From contig JAUMIR010000001.1 of NCBI GenBank assembly GCA_030847615.1, forward strand, positions 61,517,501 to 61,581,500: a DNA stretch of 64,000 nucleotides, in the 5' to 3' direction. A program made the position numbers and the translations under genes. This DNA is from Gambelia wislizenii (taxonomy: Eukaryota > Chordata > Lepidosauria > Squamata > Crotaphytidae). Under the pieces are notes generated by a model. It was not told the origin of the DNA and did no database searches. It worked only from the letters and a program-made list of their open reading frames with translations. This document shows positions 33,903 to 45,285 of the stretch, piece after piece (the stretch's first letter is position 1; the number at the start of each line of letters is the position of its first letter).

Positions 33903-34690
33903 GAGCTAGCCAACCTCTCCTGGCTGATGCTAGAGCTCCAAGATGTATGTTTATCACAATTCCATCCTAACTTAGTAGAAATGGCTTCCTGTATTATTGT
34001 TGAAGAATTGGAAAGAAACTATAACCACGTGACTGCCATCATATTGTTACTGCAGTGGAAGGGACCTATTGCACCAGAGAGACTAGTGAATAGAAGTGAT
34101 ATTGGGAGCCATTGATGGTTTTCTGAATCAATGTAAAGGTGCACTACAGAAATGAATGAAATGCAAAGCAACAAAAGGATAGACACAACATTGTTTGATA
34201 AGTACTGGCCAAATACACTAATATCTTGCTGTAATTGTGAAATGCTAGCCTCATATGATAAAGTCCTAAGAGTTTACTTGTGAACTGAACATGATATCAG
34301 GAAGAAGGTAATGGAAAGCTAATAGAACAACAGAAAGATGAGTAGAAAGCACTAGAAACATAAACATGATAATAGCGCTCACTTGCATAGCCAGAATAAG
34401 GCATTTTATTTAGATCAAGGTGGCCCCTCATCACAGTTCCAAATACAGAAATCACATCAAACTTAACTCAACACTGGTGACTGGACAGGATTCTTCATTG
34501 TATCTGAGAGCAGAAGAGTAGTTTATGGGGCAAAGCATAATCTATGTGGCGTGTTGTCCTTCAATATCTTGTCATCATTCCTTAGTAGCCAACCTCTGCT
34601 GTATGATGCTAGAGTTCCAAGATGTATATTTATCACAATTCCATCCTAATTTAAAAGGAATGTCTTCCTATATTATTGTTGCCTGAGGCA
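33903..34690. repeat. Two diverged direct repeats, ~95 bp, 680 bp apart
   Basis: The block 'agccaacctctcctggctga'... at 33908-33999 recurs at 34588-34680 ('agccaacctctgctgtatga'...). Both continue through 'tccaagatgtat', 'tttatcacaattccatccta' and 'tattattgttg'. Either they belong to one unrecognised element or they arose by local duplication. The intervening DNA is non-coding. Confidence 0.65.
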
Positions 34691-35782
34691 ACTGCTTTAC
34701 TTTCCTATTTCTGCGACCAACCCTATTAAATGAACTTCCTTACATTATTCTCTTGTATTTTATATATGTATTTTATATATGACTGAGAGTTCTCCATTGA
34801 CGCCCCCTTGTTGTGGGAGAGAGGCTTGCGTACCCTAATGATGTTTTGAGCTATGCTGGCATAAAGCTACCGGTAGGGTCTCCCATGCCAGACAGGTCAA
34901 AACCGAAGGGTCTGACAAAGAGCGTCAAAGGGCAGGATGGGCTCTCTAGCCTTGTGGCAACCGTCCTAGGAGAAGGAAAACTCTAATCCCAAACCCGGGC
35001 AGATGGTGCTTGTTCAACCCTGTAAGGTCAACCATCTAAGAGAAGGAAACTCTAATCAAACCTACGACCCGAGGACCTCGCTGCTACGTCCATGCTTGCA
35101 AGGCCACGGCAGATGAACCTTTGGTTTAAAGGGTGAGGCCAGTTCTGTGCACGCTGCGCTCCACCAGAAAAATCCATTGCACAGGCTCGAAGGATAAATC
35201 CAGTTCCAAAAAACCCCTGTAGCGATAGGTGAGGGACGAAACAGCAGGTGTAAAGATGCACTGGAAGCTGCAGAACCAACCCTGCATGCAGGCGGTTCAG
35301 GACATTGGCTGCTCAAGGGTGACCCAGGAGATGACAGTCTTGTTCGGCAGCATCCTGAACAACCAAGCAGCCTTTTTTAAGGAGAGCACTGCTTGCTCCC
35401 TATGGAGAGGGGCCTAGAAAAGGTGGCCTAACGAAAGCTCACCCCCAACTACCTGGTTGGCTAGCCGCGGCCAATGGGCATCTTCTGATGCGGTCAAACC
35501 AAGGCAAAGAAACAAAGGCACACACTGGCCTCCAAAGATGTAAATAAACTGACACTTGCATGCTGGAACATCAGAACCATGCGAGACTCTGAAGATAGTG
35601 GACGGCCTGAGCGTCATTCTGCCCTAATAGCCCATGAACTATCATGACTTAATATTGACATCGCAGCTCTTAGTGAAGTTCGCTTCCATGAGGAAGGCAG
35701 CCTTAAAGAACATGGCGCCGGCTACACACTTTACTGGTCTGGCAAACCCAAACCCGAAAAACATCTTTCAGGAGTAGGCTTT

Positions 35783-37135
35783 ATGATTAAAAACTCCATT
35801 GCCTCCAAACTCGAAACCCTGCCAACAGGACACTCTGGTCGCATTATTTCCTTACACCTCCCACACATTGTTCTCTTTAGTATATATGCCCCAACTATGA
35901 AAGCCGACCCTGTAGAGAAAGACAAATTCTATACAGACCTACGCCAACTCATACAAAAAGTCCCTGTAGAAGATAAAATTATTATCCTTGGTGACTTCAA
36001 TGCCAGAGTAGGAAAGAACTTCGAAGCCTGGAAAGGTGTCTTAGGCAAGCATGGTGTTGGAAGTTGCAATGATAACGGAAGCCTCCTGCTAGAGTTCTGT
36101 ACAGAACAACAGCTGACTATTACAAACACAATCTTTCAGCAGAAAGATAGCTTTAAGACAACTTGGATGCTTCCCCGATCCAAACATTGGGACCTCATTG
36201 ACTATGTTCTAGTCTGTCAGAGAGACATTCTTGATGTCCGTCATACCCAAGTGATGCCCAGTGCAGAATGCCAAACAGATCATCGCCTCGTCAGATGTAA
36301 ACTAAATCTTCATCTTAAGTTCAAACCTAAGAGGGGTGGCATCTTAAAGAAGAGACTCCAAGTCAACAATCTTCAACAAACTACCATGAGAGACAACTTC
36401 CAGGCAAATCTACAACCAAAACTTGAAGACCATCCTACAGATCCTTCTCCTACAGTGCTTTGGCAACATATCAAAAACAGTATCCTCCAGTCTGCAGAAG
36501 AATCCCTCGGGTTCTCCCACAAGAAAAATCAAGACTGGTTTGATGAAAACAACCAAGAGATCCAGGACCTGTTGGCAAAGAAGAGAACTGCTCACCAGGC
36601 ATACCTCGCCCAGCCAACCTGCCATGGAAGAAAAGCAGCTTTCCACCTCACATGTAGTAAACTTCAACAAAAACTCCGAGACATGCAGAACAAGTGGTGG
36701 ATCAATATAGCAGAAAAGACACAAGGCTATGCAGATCTGGGTGATCATAGAGGATTTTATGAAGCTCTTAAAGCAGTGTTTGGACCTACTTATCAGGTCC
36801 AAAGCTCCTTATACAGTACAGATGGTCAAACATTAATTATTGATAAAGCCTCCATCCTGAATCAATGGGCTGAACATTTTCAAAATCTCTTTAGTGCCAA
36901 CCGAGTAGTCCTAGGCTCAGCTATCCAACATATGATACAAAAACCAATGAAAAATGAATTGGACATAGCTCCCACTTTGGAAGAGACCCTTAACGCCATA
37001 CAGCAGATGAAAAACGGCAAGGCAGCTGGGACTGATGGAATCCCACCTGAAGTTTGGAAACACAGAGGTCATGCACTCCACGATAAATTCCACAAACGCC
37101 TTGTGAATTGCTGGGGAAAGGGGAACTGCCGTTAG
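35783..37135 (+). pseudogene. LINE-X endonuclease and early RT (copy 1)
   Basis: This 450-codon open part of ORF2 carries the APE endonuclease motifs 'SIYAPTMKADPVEKDKFY', 'IILGDFNARVG' (GDFN) and 'CQTDHRLVRCKLNLH' (catalytic DH). A linker follows, then 'LNAIQQMKNGKAAGTDGIPP', the first RT block. The frame extends upstream as 'LACWNIRTM' and 'AALSEVRFHEEG' (catalytic Asn and Glu), after one TGA stop. It ends early because 'gctggggaaagggg' lacks bases present in copy 2 ('gctgggaaaaagggg'). Confidence 0.8.
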
Positions 37136-37497
37136 ACCTCCGAGATGCAGTCATCATCACCCTGTACAAGAAAAAAGGAGCAAAATCCAATTGCTCAAAC
37201 TATCAAGGCATAACACTGCTCTCTATTGCTGGAAAAATCCTTCCAAGGATACTCCTGAACAGATTAGTTCCTGCTATTGCAGAAGAACTTCTCCCTGAAA
37301 GCCAATGTAGCTTCAGAGCCAATAGGAGTATTACAGACATGGTATTTACCCTTAGGCAACTGCAAGAAAAATGTAGGGAGCAGAACAAGGGTCTCTATGT
37401 AACATTTGTTGACCTCACCAAAGCCTTCGACACTGTGAGTAGAAAAGATTTATGGCAGATCCTGGAAAGGCTAGGATGTCCCTCCCAAATTCCTTAA
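37108..37497 (+). pseudogene. LINE-X reverse transcriptase, fingers and motif A (copy 1)
   Basis: The frame contains 'DLRDAVIITLYKKKG', 'NYQGITLLSIAGKILPRIL', 'ESQCSFRANRSITDMVFTL' and motif A 'VTFVDLTKAFDTVSR'. It ends at TAA 37495 only because of a 1-nt insertion. Shifting by one base gives 'CPPKFLKMMILLHEG' and 'NGVKQGCVLAPNLF', the expected next RT block. The same shift is present in copy 2 at about 53165. Confidence 0.8.
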
Positions 37498-37651
37498 AAT
37501 GATGATCTTGCTACACGAGGGCCAGCGTGGTCAAGTCAGATATGGCGATGCTCTTTCTGAGTCCTTTCTAATAACGAATGGAGTGAAGCAAGGTTGTGTC
37601 CTTGCACCAAATTTATTTACAATCTTCTTTAGCATGATGCTCTAAAGGACT

Positions 37652-37975
37652 ATGGCAGAGCTTAAAGAAGACGACAGGATCTATATACGTTACCGTACTG
37701 ATGGTAGCTTGTTTAACTTAAGCCATCTGAGGGCTCACACTAAGACTCTAAACTATCTAGTCCATGAGCTGCTTTTCACCGATGATGCTGCCCTTGCTAC
37801 CCACACAGAAGCAGCTCTACAGCGCCTAACATCCTGCTTCGCAACAGCTGCAGAGCTGTTTGGGCTGGAAGTCAACCTGAAGAAAACAGAAGTTCTTTAC
37901 CAGCCTGCACCACAGGACGAACACCACCATCCCCACATTGCCGTTGGCAAATCTGTGCTCAAGTCTGTTCAGTAG
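37652..37975 (+). pseudogene. LINE-X reverse transcriptase, catalytic box (copy 1)
   Basis: The frame continues 'YIRYRTDGSLFNLSHLRAHT' into 'ELLFTDDAALATHTEAAL'. The two aspartates of the catalytic box are kept, but as FTDD rather than YADD (FSDD in copy 2). It is bounded by TAA 37643-37645 upstream and TAG 37973-37975 downstream. Downstream of the TAG the frame continues 'FTYLGSIISSDAKIDKEI', so the stop interrupts a real coding sequence. Confidence 0.8.
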
Positions 37976-38122
37976 TTCACCTACCTGGGAAGCATCATCT
38001 CCTCAGATGCCAAGATTGACAAAGAGATCGATCACAGATTAGCAAAGGCATATACTGCTTTTGGAAGACTTCACAAAAGAGTCTGGAGCAATAAACACCT
38101 GAGGCAAAGCACAAAAATCAGT

Positions 38123-38737
38123 GTGTATAGAGCCATTGTAATGTCTATCCTCCTTTATGGATCTGAAACATGGGTCACCTATCACCACCAATTACGACTC
38201 CTCGAACACTTTCATCAGCGCTGTCTACGCACAATCCTAAATATACACTGGACTGACTACGTGACAAATGTTGCTGTCCTTGAGCAAGCAGGGATCACCA
38301 GCATTGAGGCCATGATATTGAGAACACAGCTGCGCTGGGCAGGGCACGTTTCTAGGATGGAGGACCATCGCCTCCCCAAAATACTACTCTACGGTGAACT
38401 CGCCACGGGTCAGCGTAAGAGGGGCGCTCCAAAAAAGCGATACAAAGACTCCCTGAAACAACATCTCAGGATCGGCCAAATTGATCACCAACAGTGGTCT
38501 GCTCTGGTCTCACATCGGGAGGCATGGAGACGCACTATCTACAATGCTGCAGCCTTATTTGAGAACTCATGCCGAACAAGTCTTGAAGAGAAACGACAAC
38601 GCAGAAAGAATCACAACCCAAAAACATCACCCAAGGAGCCCTTCTGCTGTGCTTTCTGCAACCAGACTTGTTTATCTCAGATTGGCCTTTTTAGTCATCA
38701 GTGCACTTGCAAAAAGGGCGGGATGAGTCCTTCTTGA
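38123..38737 (+). pseudogene. LINE-X C-terminal domain with Cys/His knuckle (copy 1)
   Basis: This 204-codon frame includes 'SILLYGSETWV', 'FHQRCLRTILNI', 'QLRWAGHVSRMEDHRLPKIL', 'LYGELATGQRKRG' and a terminal 'CCAFCNQTCLSQIGLFSHQ'-type knuckle. This C-terminal arrangement is typical of LINE polyproteins of this group and marks the natural end of ORF2. It continues the upstream RT frame after the TAG at 37973. Confidence 0.8.
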
Positions 38738-38778
38738 ATCTTCATTTGCGAAGAAAAGCCAGAGGGAGAGAGAGAGAG

Positions 38779-39494
38779 TTCTTTATAATTACAAGTAAAT
38801 TCAACAACAATCCAGATTTGTAAAGAAAATCTACATATACTAAGCATTGCTTGTACAGAAACTATTCATCTTTAAATTCATATAAACTTCTGAAGAGAAA
38901 GTTATGAACTAATAATTGGTACGTGTGATGCTTATTGTTTGTAGGGATTTAATATAGCAAAACAGTTTGTATTTTGTTGAAGACACCAAAAATGAGGAGA
39001 GTTTTTGGATTGTTCTTAAGCAGAGCCTGTTAAAAATAAGACGTGCAATTATACAGATCTGCCTAAATCCATTATAGATCAAATAGTCTTTTGAATGAAG
39101 GACAATCAAATTAAGATGCTATTAGAGGAACCTTAGTTGACTCTGAAAAGAACTCTCAAAATCTGCTCTGCAACTGAAATGAATCAATAAAGATTTCACA
39201 TACGTGAAGAGAAAAGAAATAGATATTTTCTGGGGATTAAATTTCAAAAGGTAAAGGGGAAAAAAACCATGAAGATGTTTCAAGTGTCAAATTGAGATGT
39301 TATTTTGAAAACAGAAAAAACTCAAAGTCAAGCATGACCTGCAGATATCCTAGATCTATCCAAATATGTATTTCACCTCCACAGTTGAAAATATCACAAA
39401 TGTATTTCACCACCCCCATACTAGAAAGACATGGAAACTGAGCAGTAGTAGCTGGTGGCTGCCACATAAATGGGGCAGTGAATTCACTCTAGGA
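38779..39494. other. No recognisable feature
   Basis: AT-rich sequence after the LINE tail; no motif-bearing frame or bounded repeat. Confidence 0.45.
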
Positions 39495-40075
39495 GGCTGT
39501 CTTTACAAGGGGGGAAATGTGGATTGATGCGCACTAATGCAAACTCGAAACAGCTTCTATTTGTCTTAATGGTTTTCTAGCAAAATTGCAAGCATACAAA
39601 GCTACTCATTTTTGCTGTCCCAATGGGTATGCCTGCAAATCAAGATGGCAGGCACGAGTGCATTACTCACATTTTTACTCACTCCACTGCCACTGCCAAA
39701 CAGTATTTTTTTTAAAAAAGAAGCATATCTAAAGTGCAAAAGTATGATATTCCGTCCATATAAATTTTAAAAAGAAAAGAAAAAGGCTGTTTCGTTGCCT
39801 GAGCACACAATTGCTAAAGTGAAAATCCGAGATGGCGGTTCTGGGCGCTTGCCTAGTTATCAAGCTCCACCCCTTGCCCACATCTGGCCAATCAGTTTCC
39901 ACTTCCGCTCTTTTGCAAATGTGAATGAATGCAAATCTGATTGTCCAAACAAGCGACAATGCACATTCTGTATGGAGCTTTTTAAAAAATATGTGAAAAG
40001 CTGCAAAGGCTTTCCTGGTAGAGTTTATGGTGGATTTGCCCCCCTCCTTCTGCATACTGCAAGCCAATGCAGACT
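39495..40075 (+). mobile_element. Family F dispersed element, copy C
   Basis: Block order as in copies A and B: 'aaatgtggattgatgcgcac', 'cagcttctatttgtctt', 'atgcctgcaaatcaagatgg', 'tctggccaatcagtttccac', 'ttgtccaaacaagcgacaat' and 'gctttcctggtagagttt'. The right end is less clear than in A and B. Frames through it (39795-40346) are chance. Confidence 0.5.
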
Positions 40076-40523
40076 GCCATTAGTACGGGTAGGATTCCAA
40101 GCAAATTCTATGAGGATTATTTTGACCATTAAGACAAACCCCAGATTTAATTCTGGCTTTAAAGAAGGATTCATAGTGCTGTACTGTGTTCCCAAATTGA
40201 TACTATGGATAGCTCCTTTAAAGCTAGTGAAAACCTGGAAAGCATTCACCATCCCACTCACATGGGAGCCACCAGCTGCCACAGGAGTTGAATATCTAGA
40301 GGCAATCATTCAAGTATTTACAAAAAATCTGGATGAGGTCAATTAAGTATGGATTTAGGTGAGGCCCCAGATCCACAGGGCCTCCCCCTCATTACTGTCA
40401 CAAGCAAGCCACCCTTGGCCCAAACACAAGGCATGTTAACTGGTTTTCCCCTGGAAAGTCATACCAAGAAAAGAGGACTTGTTATTTTATGCTCCTCCAC
40501 ATGAACACTGATTTATGGATATG
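40076..40523. other. No recognisable feature
   Basis: Non-coding; the 183-codon frame that spans part of it begins inside family F copy C and has no domain. Confidence 0.4.
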
Positions 40524-40706
40524 CTATCACAGGATTTTCTTGGCAAGATTTATTCAGAGGAGGTTTGACATTACTTTCCTCTTAGGCTTTGAAATTGTGA
40601 CTTGCCCAAGGTCACCCAGTGTGTTTCCATGGCTGAGCAGGGATTCAAATCCTAGTCTCCTGGACTCCTAACCCAAAACTCAAACCACTATACCACACTG
40701 GTTCTC
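40524..40706 (-). mobile_element. Sauria-type SINE, minus strand
   Basis: On the plus strand it reads 'ggattttcttggcaagattt', 'tcagaggaggtttg', 'gcccaaggtcacccagtgtg', 'ggctgagcagggattcaaat' and 'ccactataccacactggttc', the reverse complement of the SINE from its middle block to its tRNA-like head. The BovB-like tail is missing. Confidence 0.7.
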
Positions 40707-41070
40707 ATTTCATTATGAAGTTTCAGAGTGAAGGCAGATAATCCTATGTGGGCCTGAAGAAACCATCCACAGTCTGCACTGGTCATCAAAAAGGGTTGGC
40801 AGGCAGAGGAGAGTGAGTGACAAACAGCAGGAGATGGAATAGCACCAACCAGATTAAATACTGGCTTGTTGTCCTACATCTGCAATCATGATGCTCCTTA
40901 GTTGTGACATATCTTTACTGTCTCCTCCCTTGTGTAGGGGATGGAAATGGCCCCGGATAGCTGTCTTATAGCCTGTATGTTTGAGGAACCTTATTGAAGG
41001 GGAAAATAGCTATAAATAAGTGTGATTTGGTTATGCGGATTAGGGCTGTCAGCTTATGATTGTTAAAAGG
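40707..41070. other. No recognisable feature
   Basis: Non-coding spacer before a CR1 copy. Confidence 0.45.
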
Positions 41071-41117
41071 TCTAGCAAATTCCTAGCAAATTCCTTACAT
41101 GCCTGGAAGACAATTTC

Positions 41118-42105
41118 ATGGTCCAAAAGGTGGAAGAGGCAACAAGGGGGTCAGCTATTTTAGATCTGATCCTAACCAACAGGGATTACCTGGTTAATGG
41201 GGTGCAAGTGGTGGGATCCTTAGGTGAGAGTGATCATGTTCTCCTGGAGTTTGTTATGCAATGGAAAGGAGAAGCCAGGCATAGTCAGACACGCATTCTT
41301 GACTTTAGGAGAGCTGATTTCAATAAACTCAGGGAAATACTGGGGGTGATCCCATGGTCAGGAATACTAAAAGAGAAAAGACCTCAAGATGGATGGGACT
41401 TTCTCAAAAGGGAGATACTGAAGGCACAATTTCAAACAGTACCATTGAGGAAGAAAAATGGGAGGTGTCTCAAGAAACCAGGATGGATGACTAAAGAACT
41501 TTCAATGGAGCTAAGTTTTAAACGGAACATGTATAGGAAATAGAAAAGGGGGGAAATCACCAAAGAAGAATTCAAACAGATAGCGAACACGTGTAGGAGT
41601 AAAGTCAGAAAAGCTAAAGTGCAGAATGAGCTCAGGCTTGCTAGGGAGGTTAAGAACAATAAAAAGGGTTTTTTTGGGGTATGTCCGCAGCAAAAGGAGG
41701 AAGAAGGAAATGATAGGGCCACTATTTGGAGAAGATGGCAAAATGCTAACAGGGGAAAGAGAAAAGGCAGAATTACTCAACACCTTCTTTGCCTCAGTGT
41801 TTTCAGAAAAGGAAAAGGAGGACCAACCTGAGGATAATGGAACAGAGGACACAATAAGGGAAATCCAGCTCAAAATAAGTAAAGAGGTAGTACAGGAATA
41901 CCTTCTTAATCTAAATGAATTTAAATCTCCAGGACCAGATGAACTACATCCAAGACTATTAAAAGAGCTGGCAAATATAATCTCAGAGCCATTGGCAATA
42001 ATATTTGAGAACTCCTGGAGAACAGGAGAAGTCCCAGCAGACTGGAGGAGGGCAAACGTTGTTCCCATCTTCAAAAAGGGGAAAAAAGAGGATCCCAACA
42101 ATTAG
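41118..42105 (+). pseudogene. CR1 ORF2 endonuclease end and early RT (broken)
   Basis: Two open parts (41118-41543 and 41626-42105) cover 'MVQKVEEATRGSAILDLILT', 'GESDHVLLEFVMQW', 'KPGWMTKELSMEL', then 'SPGPDELHPRLLKELANII' and 'ADWRRANVVPIFKKGKK'. They are separated by a stop replacing Trp in 'MYRKWKRGE' and by a frameshift. Confidence 0.8.
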
Positions 42106-42211
42106 CGTCCAGTTAGTCTGACATCAATATCAGGGAAGATTCTAGAGCAGATCTTTAAACAGGGAGTCTGTGAACATTTAGAAGGCAATGCCATAATCAC
42201 AAAAAGTCAAC

Positions 42212-42964
42212 ATGGGTTTCAGAGAAACAAGTCATGCCAGACTAATCCGATCTCTTTTTTTGGATAAAGTTACCAGCTTGGTAGATGAAGGGAACACTGT
42301 GGACATCACATACCTTGAATTCAGTAAGGCCTTTGACAAGGTTCCCCATGACATTCTTGCAAACAAACTTGTAAAATGTTGGCTAGACAAGTTAACAGTT
42401 CAATGGATTTGTAATTGGTTGACCAGCCGAACCCAAAGGGTGCTCAGCAATGGCTCCTCTTCATCTTGGAAAGATGTGACCAGTGGGGTGCCACAGGGTT
42501 CTGTCCTGGGCCCAGTGCTATTCAACATCTTTATCAATGACTTGGATGAGGGAATTAGGGGCATACTTATCAAATTTGCAGATGACACCAAATTAGGAGG
42601 AGTAGCTAATACCCTAAAGGACAGGATCAAAATTCAGAATGACCTGGATAGACTGGAGAGCTGGGCCAAAGCTAACAAAATGAAATTCAATACGGAGAAA
42701 TGTAAAGTACTGCATTTAGGATGGAAAAATGAAATGCATAAATATACGATGGGAGAGACCTGGCTGAATGAGACTACGTGCGAAAGGGATCTAGGAGTCC
42801 TAGTAGACCACAAGTTGAACATGAGTCAACAGTGTGATGCGGCAGCTAAAAAGGCCAATGCGATTTTGGGCTGCATCAATAGAAGTATAGTGTCCAGATC
42901 AAGGGAAGTAATAGTGCCACTCTATTCTGCCTTGGTCAGGCCTTACCTAGAATACTGTGTCTAG
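42212..42964 (+). pseudogene. CR1 ORF2 RT core (broken)
   Basis: This 250-codon frame has motif A in altered form ('YLEFSKAFDKVPHDI'; Asp to Glu at the catalytic aspartate position), 'SGVPQGSVLGPVLF', the catalytic 'KFADDTKLGG' and the CR1 C-terminal 'LGCINRSIVSRSREVIVPL'. It stops at TAG 42961 in 'EYCV'. The Asp to Glu change would probably inactivate the polymerase even if the frame were intact. Confidence 0.8.
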
Positions 42965-43228
42965 TTCTGGGCACCACAATTCAAAAAGGATGCAAGCTCC
43001 AGGAGCAGAGATTCCACCTCAACATTAGGAGGAACTTTTTGACAGTAAGAGCTGTTCATCAGTGGAACACACTCAGTGGAACAGAGCGTAGTGGGGTCCT
43101 TGGAGGTCTTTAAACAAAGGCTGGATTGCCATCTGTCAAGGATGCGTTGATTGTGTATTCCTGCATGGCAGGGGGTTGGACTGGATGGCCCTCGTGTTCT
43201 CGTCCAACTCTACAATTCTATGATTCTA

Positions 43229-43637
43229 ATGGATGCTGCAATGAATAGGCTGCAATGCCCACAGACAGTGATTAACTTTCTTGAATGCCTGTGTATTTCA
43301 TCCACAGATGGAATATGGGTTATGATACCCAATATTATGTAAAATGTGTAATGTTACACGTTACAGATTACATGCCTTACTTGTAACATCAACAGGATGC
43401 AATGTGCCTAGACACTGAAAGGTCTGTTTCTCCTTAAGAGGAGAATATATGTATACAGCATATGGAGATATATATATATATATATATATAAACATGTTTA
43501 ATCAATAGTCTAAAGGTCTAACAGAGAGCCTGCTCATTCTCTCATATCAAATATTTTGAGATTCTAGTACGTACTTAAGAGGTGCTTAAGTGGAATGCCA
43601 TGCTAACGCTAGTGGAATGATAGCCATGTTTAACATA
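43229..43637. other. Spacer with (ta)n microsatellite
   Basis: A (ta)n run lies at about 43471-43491. Otherwise AT-rich and without recognised elements. Confidence 0.5.
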
Positions 43638-43944
43638 TGAAGGGATGTCATACTGAGGATGGAACAAGCTTGTTTTCTGCTGTTCTAGAGACTAGGACAT
43701 GGAGCAATGGACTCAAACTACAGGAAAAGAAATCCCACCTAATCATTAGGAAGAACTTCCTGACAGTAAGAGCTGCTCGGAAGTGAAATACACTGCCTCG
43801 TAGTGTGGTGAAGTCTCCTTCTTTGGAGGTTTTTAAACAGAGGCTGGGTGGCCATCTGTCGGGCATGCTTTGATTGTGTATTCCTGTATGGCAGGGGGCT
43901 GGACTGGATGGCCCTTGTGGACTCTTCCAACTCTATGATTCTAC
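43638..43944 (+). mobile_element. CR1 LINE 3' fragment
   Basis: It begins 'atgaagggatgtcatactga' and contains 'acaagcttgttttctgctgt', 'gaacttcctgacagtaagag', 'gaggtttttaaacagaggct' and the tail 'actctatgattctac'. It is a separate insertion from the CR1 ending at 43228, because each has its own 3' tail. It is more diverged than the 55-kb copy. Confidence 0.85.
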
Positions 43945-45149
43945 CTGTTTGGCCTATATCCTTGTTCACAAGTTGGGAGCCCAGGCAACCAGAAGGTGAT
44001 GACAGGGACTTCCAAACAGATACAGATTAGATGACAAATGGCAAAGAACACTTGGTCCCATAATCTAGAGAGATAGGGCTGGGGGCCTGTTTCACTGGGA
44101 CTAACAAGATGTCAGTTTTGCAGTTGTGCATTTTTTGATGGAGTTAATTGTTTGCCAATGCCTTCAATGTTCCACTTTATTCTCTGGGATTGCAGAAGTA
44201 GCCACTATGTGTTCCTCATTGGACTGTGGGACAATAAACAAGCACACTGACAGATACTGAGTCACATAATGTCAGTATTCAAAAGAATGGTGTAGTACAA
44301 CCACTGTGCAACTATGTGAATGTAAATCTTGGCCATTATATATTGCTTGCTATTTTTCTTTACTTTTTAGTTCTTTTTTTAAAAAAGCTCAGGTAAAAAT
44401 GTGAGAAAAAGGCCTAAAATTTCAAAAACAGAGATCTGAAAATGCCCCAAGAAAGCACTGTTTGTCTCCTAGACTAATGAGAGAAAGTAACAACTAAATG
44501 TGATATGTTACATAAAAAAGCAATGACATTACCGGTCCTTGGGTTATTTGCATAAGGAACATTGTTCTGTTCTTGGCACTCCACAAAAGTATGCATTAGA
44601 GTTAACATTGTTACTTGTAATGTGTTATATTCCCAAGGCTGAAAATGCTAGATGTGTAAATATTTATTTATCTAACAATATTTGCATACATTATCTCAAC
44701 ATTAATGTTTTTCAGATTTATAGGCAGATGATGCCTTCACAATGACAGATATAGCAGCAAATATAAGCCATAAAACAGGTGGACAGCCTGTTGATTGTTT
44801 ATATCATGCAAAGTCTGTTAAAAACAGCTTGTTTATATTGAATAAAATTGTTATAATGGCAGGGTAACTAAAAATGTCTTCACCTGGCACATAAGTGATG
44901 GTGCTAATAAACCACATTGTAGAGAATTTTCCATGACCAGGGCAATATAGGCCCTTCCCCTTGTGGGCGATCCTCTCACTTCAGATGGATGCAGTTTATG
45001 AAGAAAAGTCTCAGCAATGACCTTAGAATGGGGATGGGAAACCTGCAGCCCTGAACCTCATTTCAAATGCTCTCTGAGAGTGATCTGTTTGGATGTCTGG
45101 CAAGTGGGGTATGTCCCTCTGACAGCTTTCTGCTTGGAGAGAGCAAGAA
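43945..45149. other. No recognisable gene; one hAT-like end
   Basis: 'gaatggggatgggaaacctgcagcc' near 45026 resembles the start of a hAT-type MITE but lacks a partner end. The rest is AT-rich and uncharacterised. Confidence 0.4.
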
Positions 45150-45285
45150 AGGAGGAAGTTGCCTATACAGTACTGTGAAAATACTCCTTATAGATTTCAA
45201 GGAGAATATGATTGTCTAAATAAATGAGATCCTGCATCAATCTACCATATTCAGAAGGAGGGGGACCAAAATCACCAAACACTCT

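Larger units (their letters stand above)
34792..38778 (+). mobile_element. LINE-X copy 1: APE-type non-LTR retrotransposon, ~3.98 kb
   Basis: A full-length-looking element: 5' region (34792-35530), endonuclease, reverse transcriptase, C-terminal Cys/His knuckle and a (ga)n tail at 38756-38778. The protein matches the family often mis-annotated as a craniofacial development protein 2-like sequence; clade (RTE-like or another) is unresolved. ORF2 is broken by TGA near 35648, a 1-nt deletion near 37120, a 1-nt shift near 37475, TAA 37643 and TAG 37973. The last three are also in copy 2. Confidence 0.8.
41071..43228 (+). mobile_element. CR1 LINE, 5'-truncated and internally deleted
   Basis: It starts in the endonuclease region ('ctagcaaattccttacatgc') and runs to the 3' tail at 43206-43228. 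Coding is broken by an in-frame TAG near 41541, a frameshift in the T/G run near 41675, a TAG at 42103 and a TAG at 42961. About 240 bp are missing at about 42992: 'caattcaaaaaggat' joins directly to 'gcaagctccaggagcagaga', removing the stretch from IDKLERVQ to the start of the 3' UTR. Confidence 0.85.

Noticed and set aside
33756..34115. A 119-codon open frame.
   Set aside because: No domain or signal, biased composition, overlaps another unrelated frame on the opposite strand and part of a non-coding direct repeat.
38123..38737. A 204-codon open frame that could be annotated as a host gene (craniofacial development protein 2-like or endonuclease-reverse transcriptase).
   Set aside because: It is the C-terminal part of LINE-X ORF2, collinear with endonuclease and RT remnants upstream and duplicated in copy 2.
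39795..40346. A 183-codon open frame.
   Set aside because: It begins inside dispersed element family F; the other family F copies do not preserve the frame.
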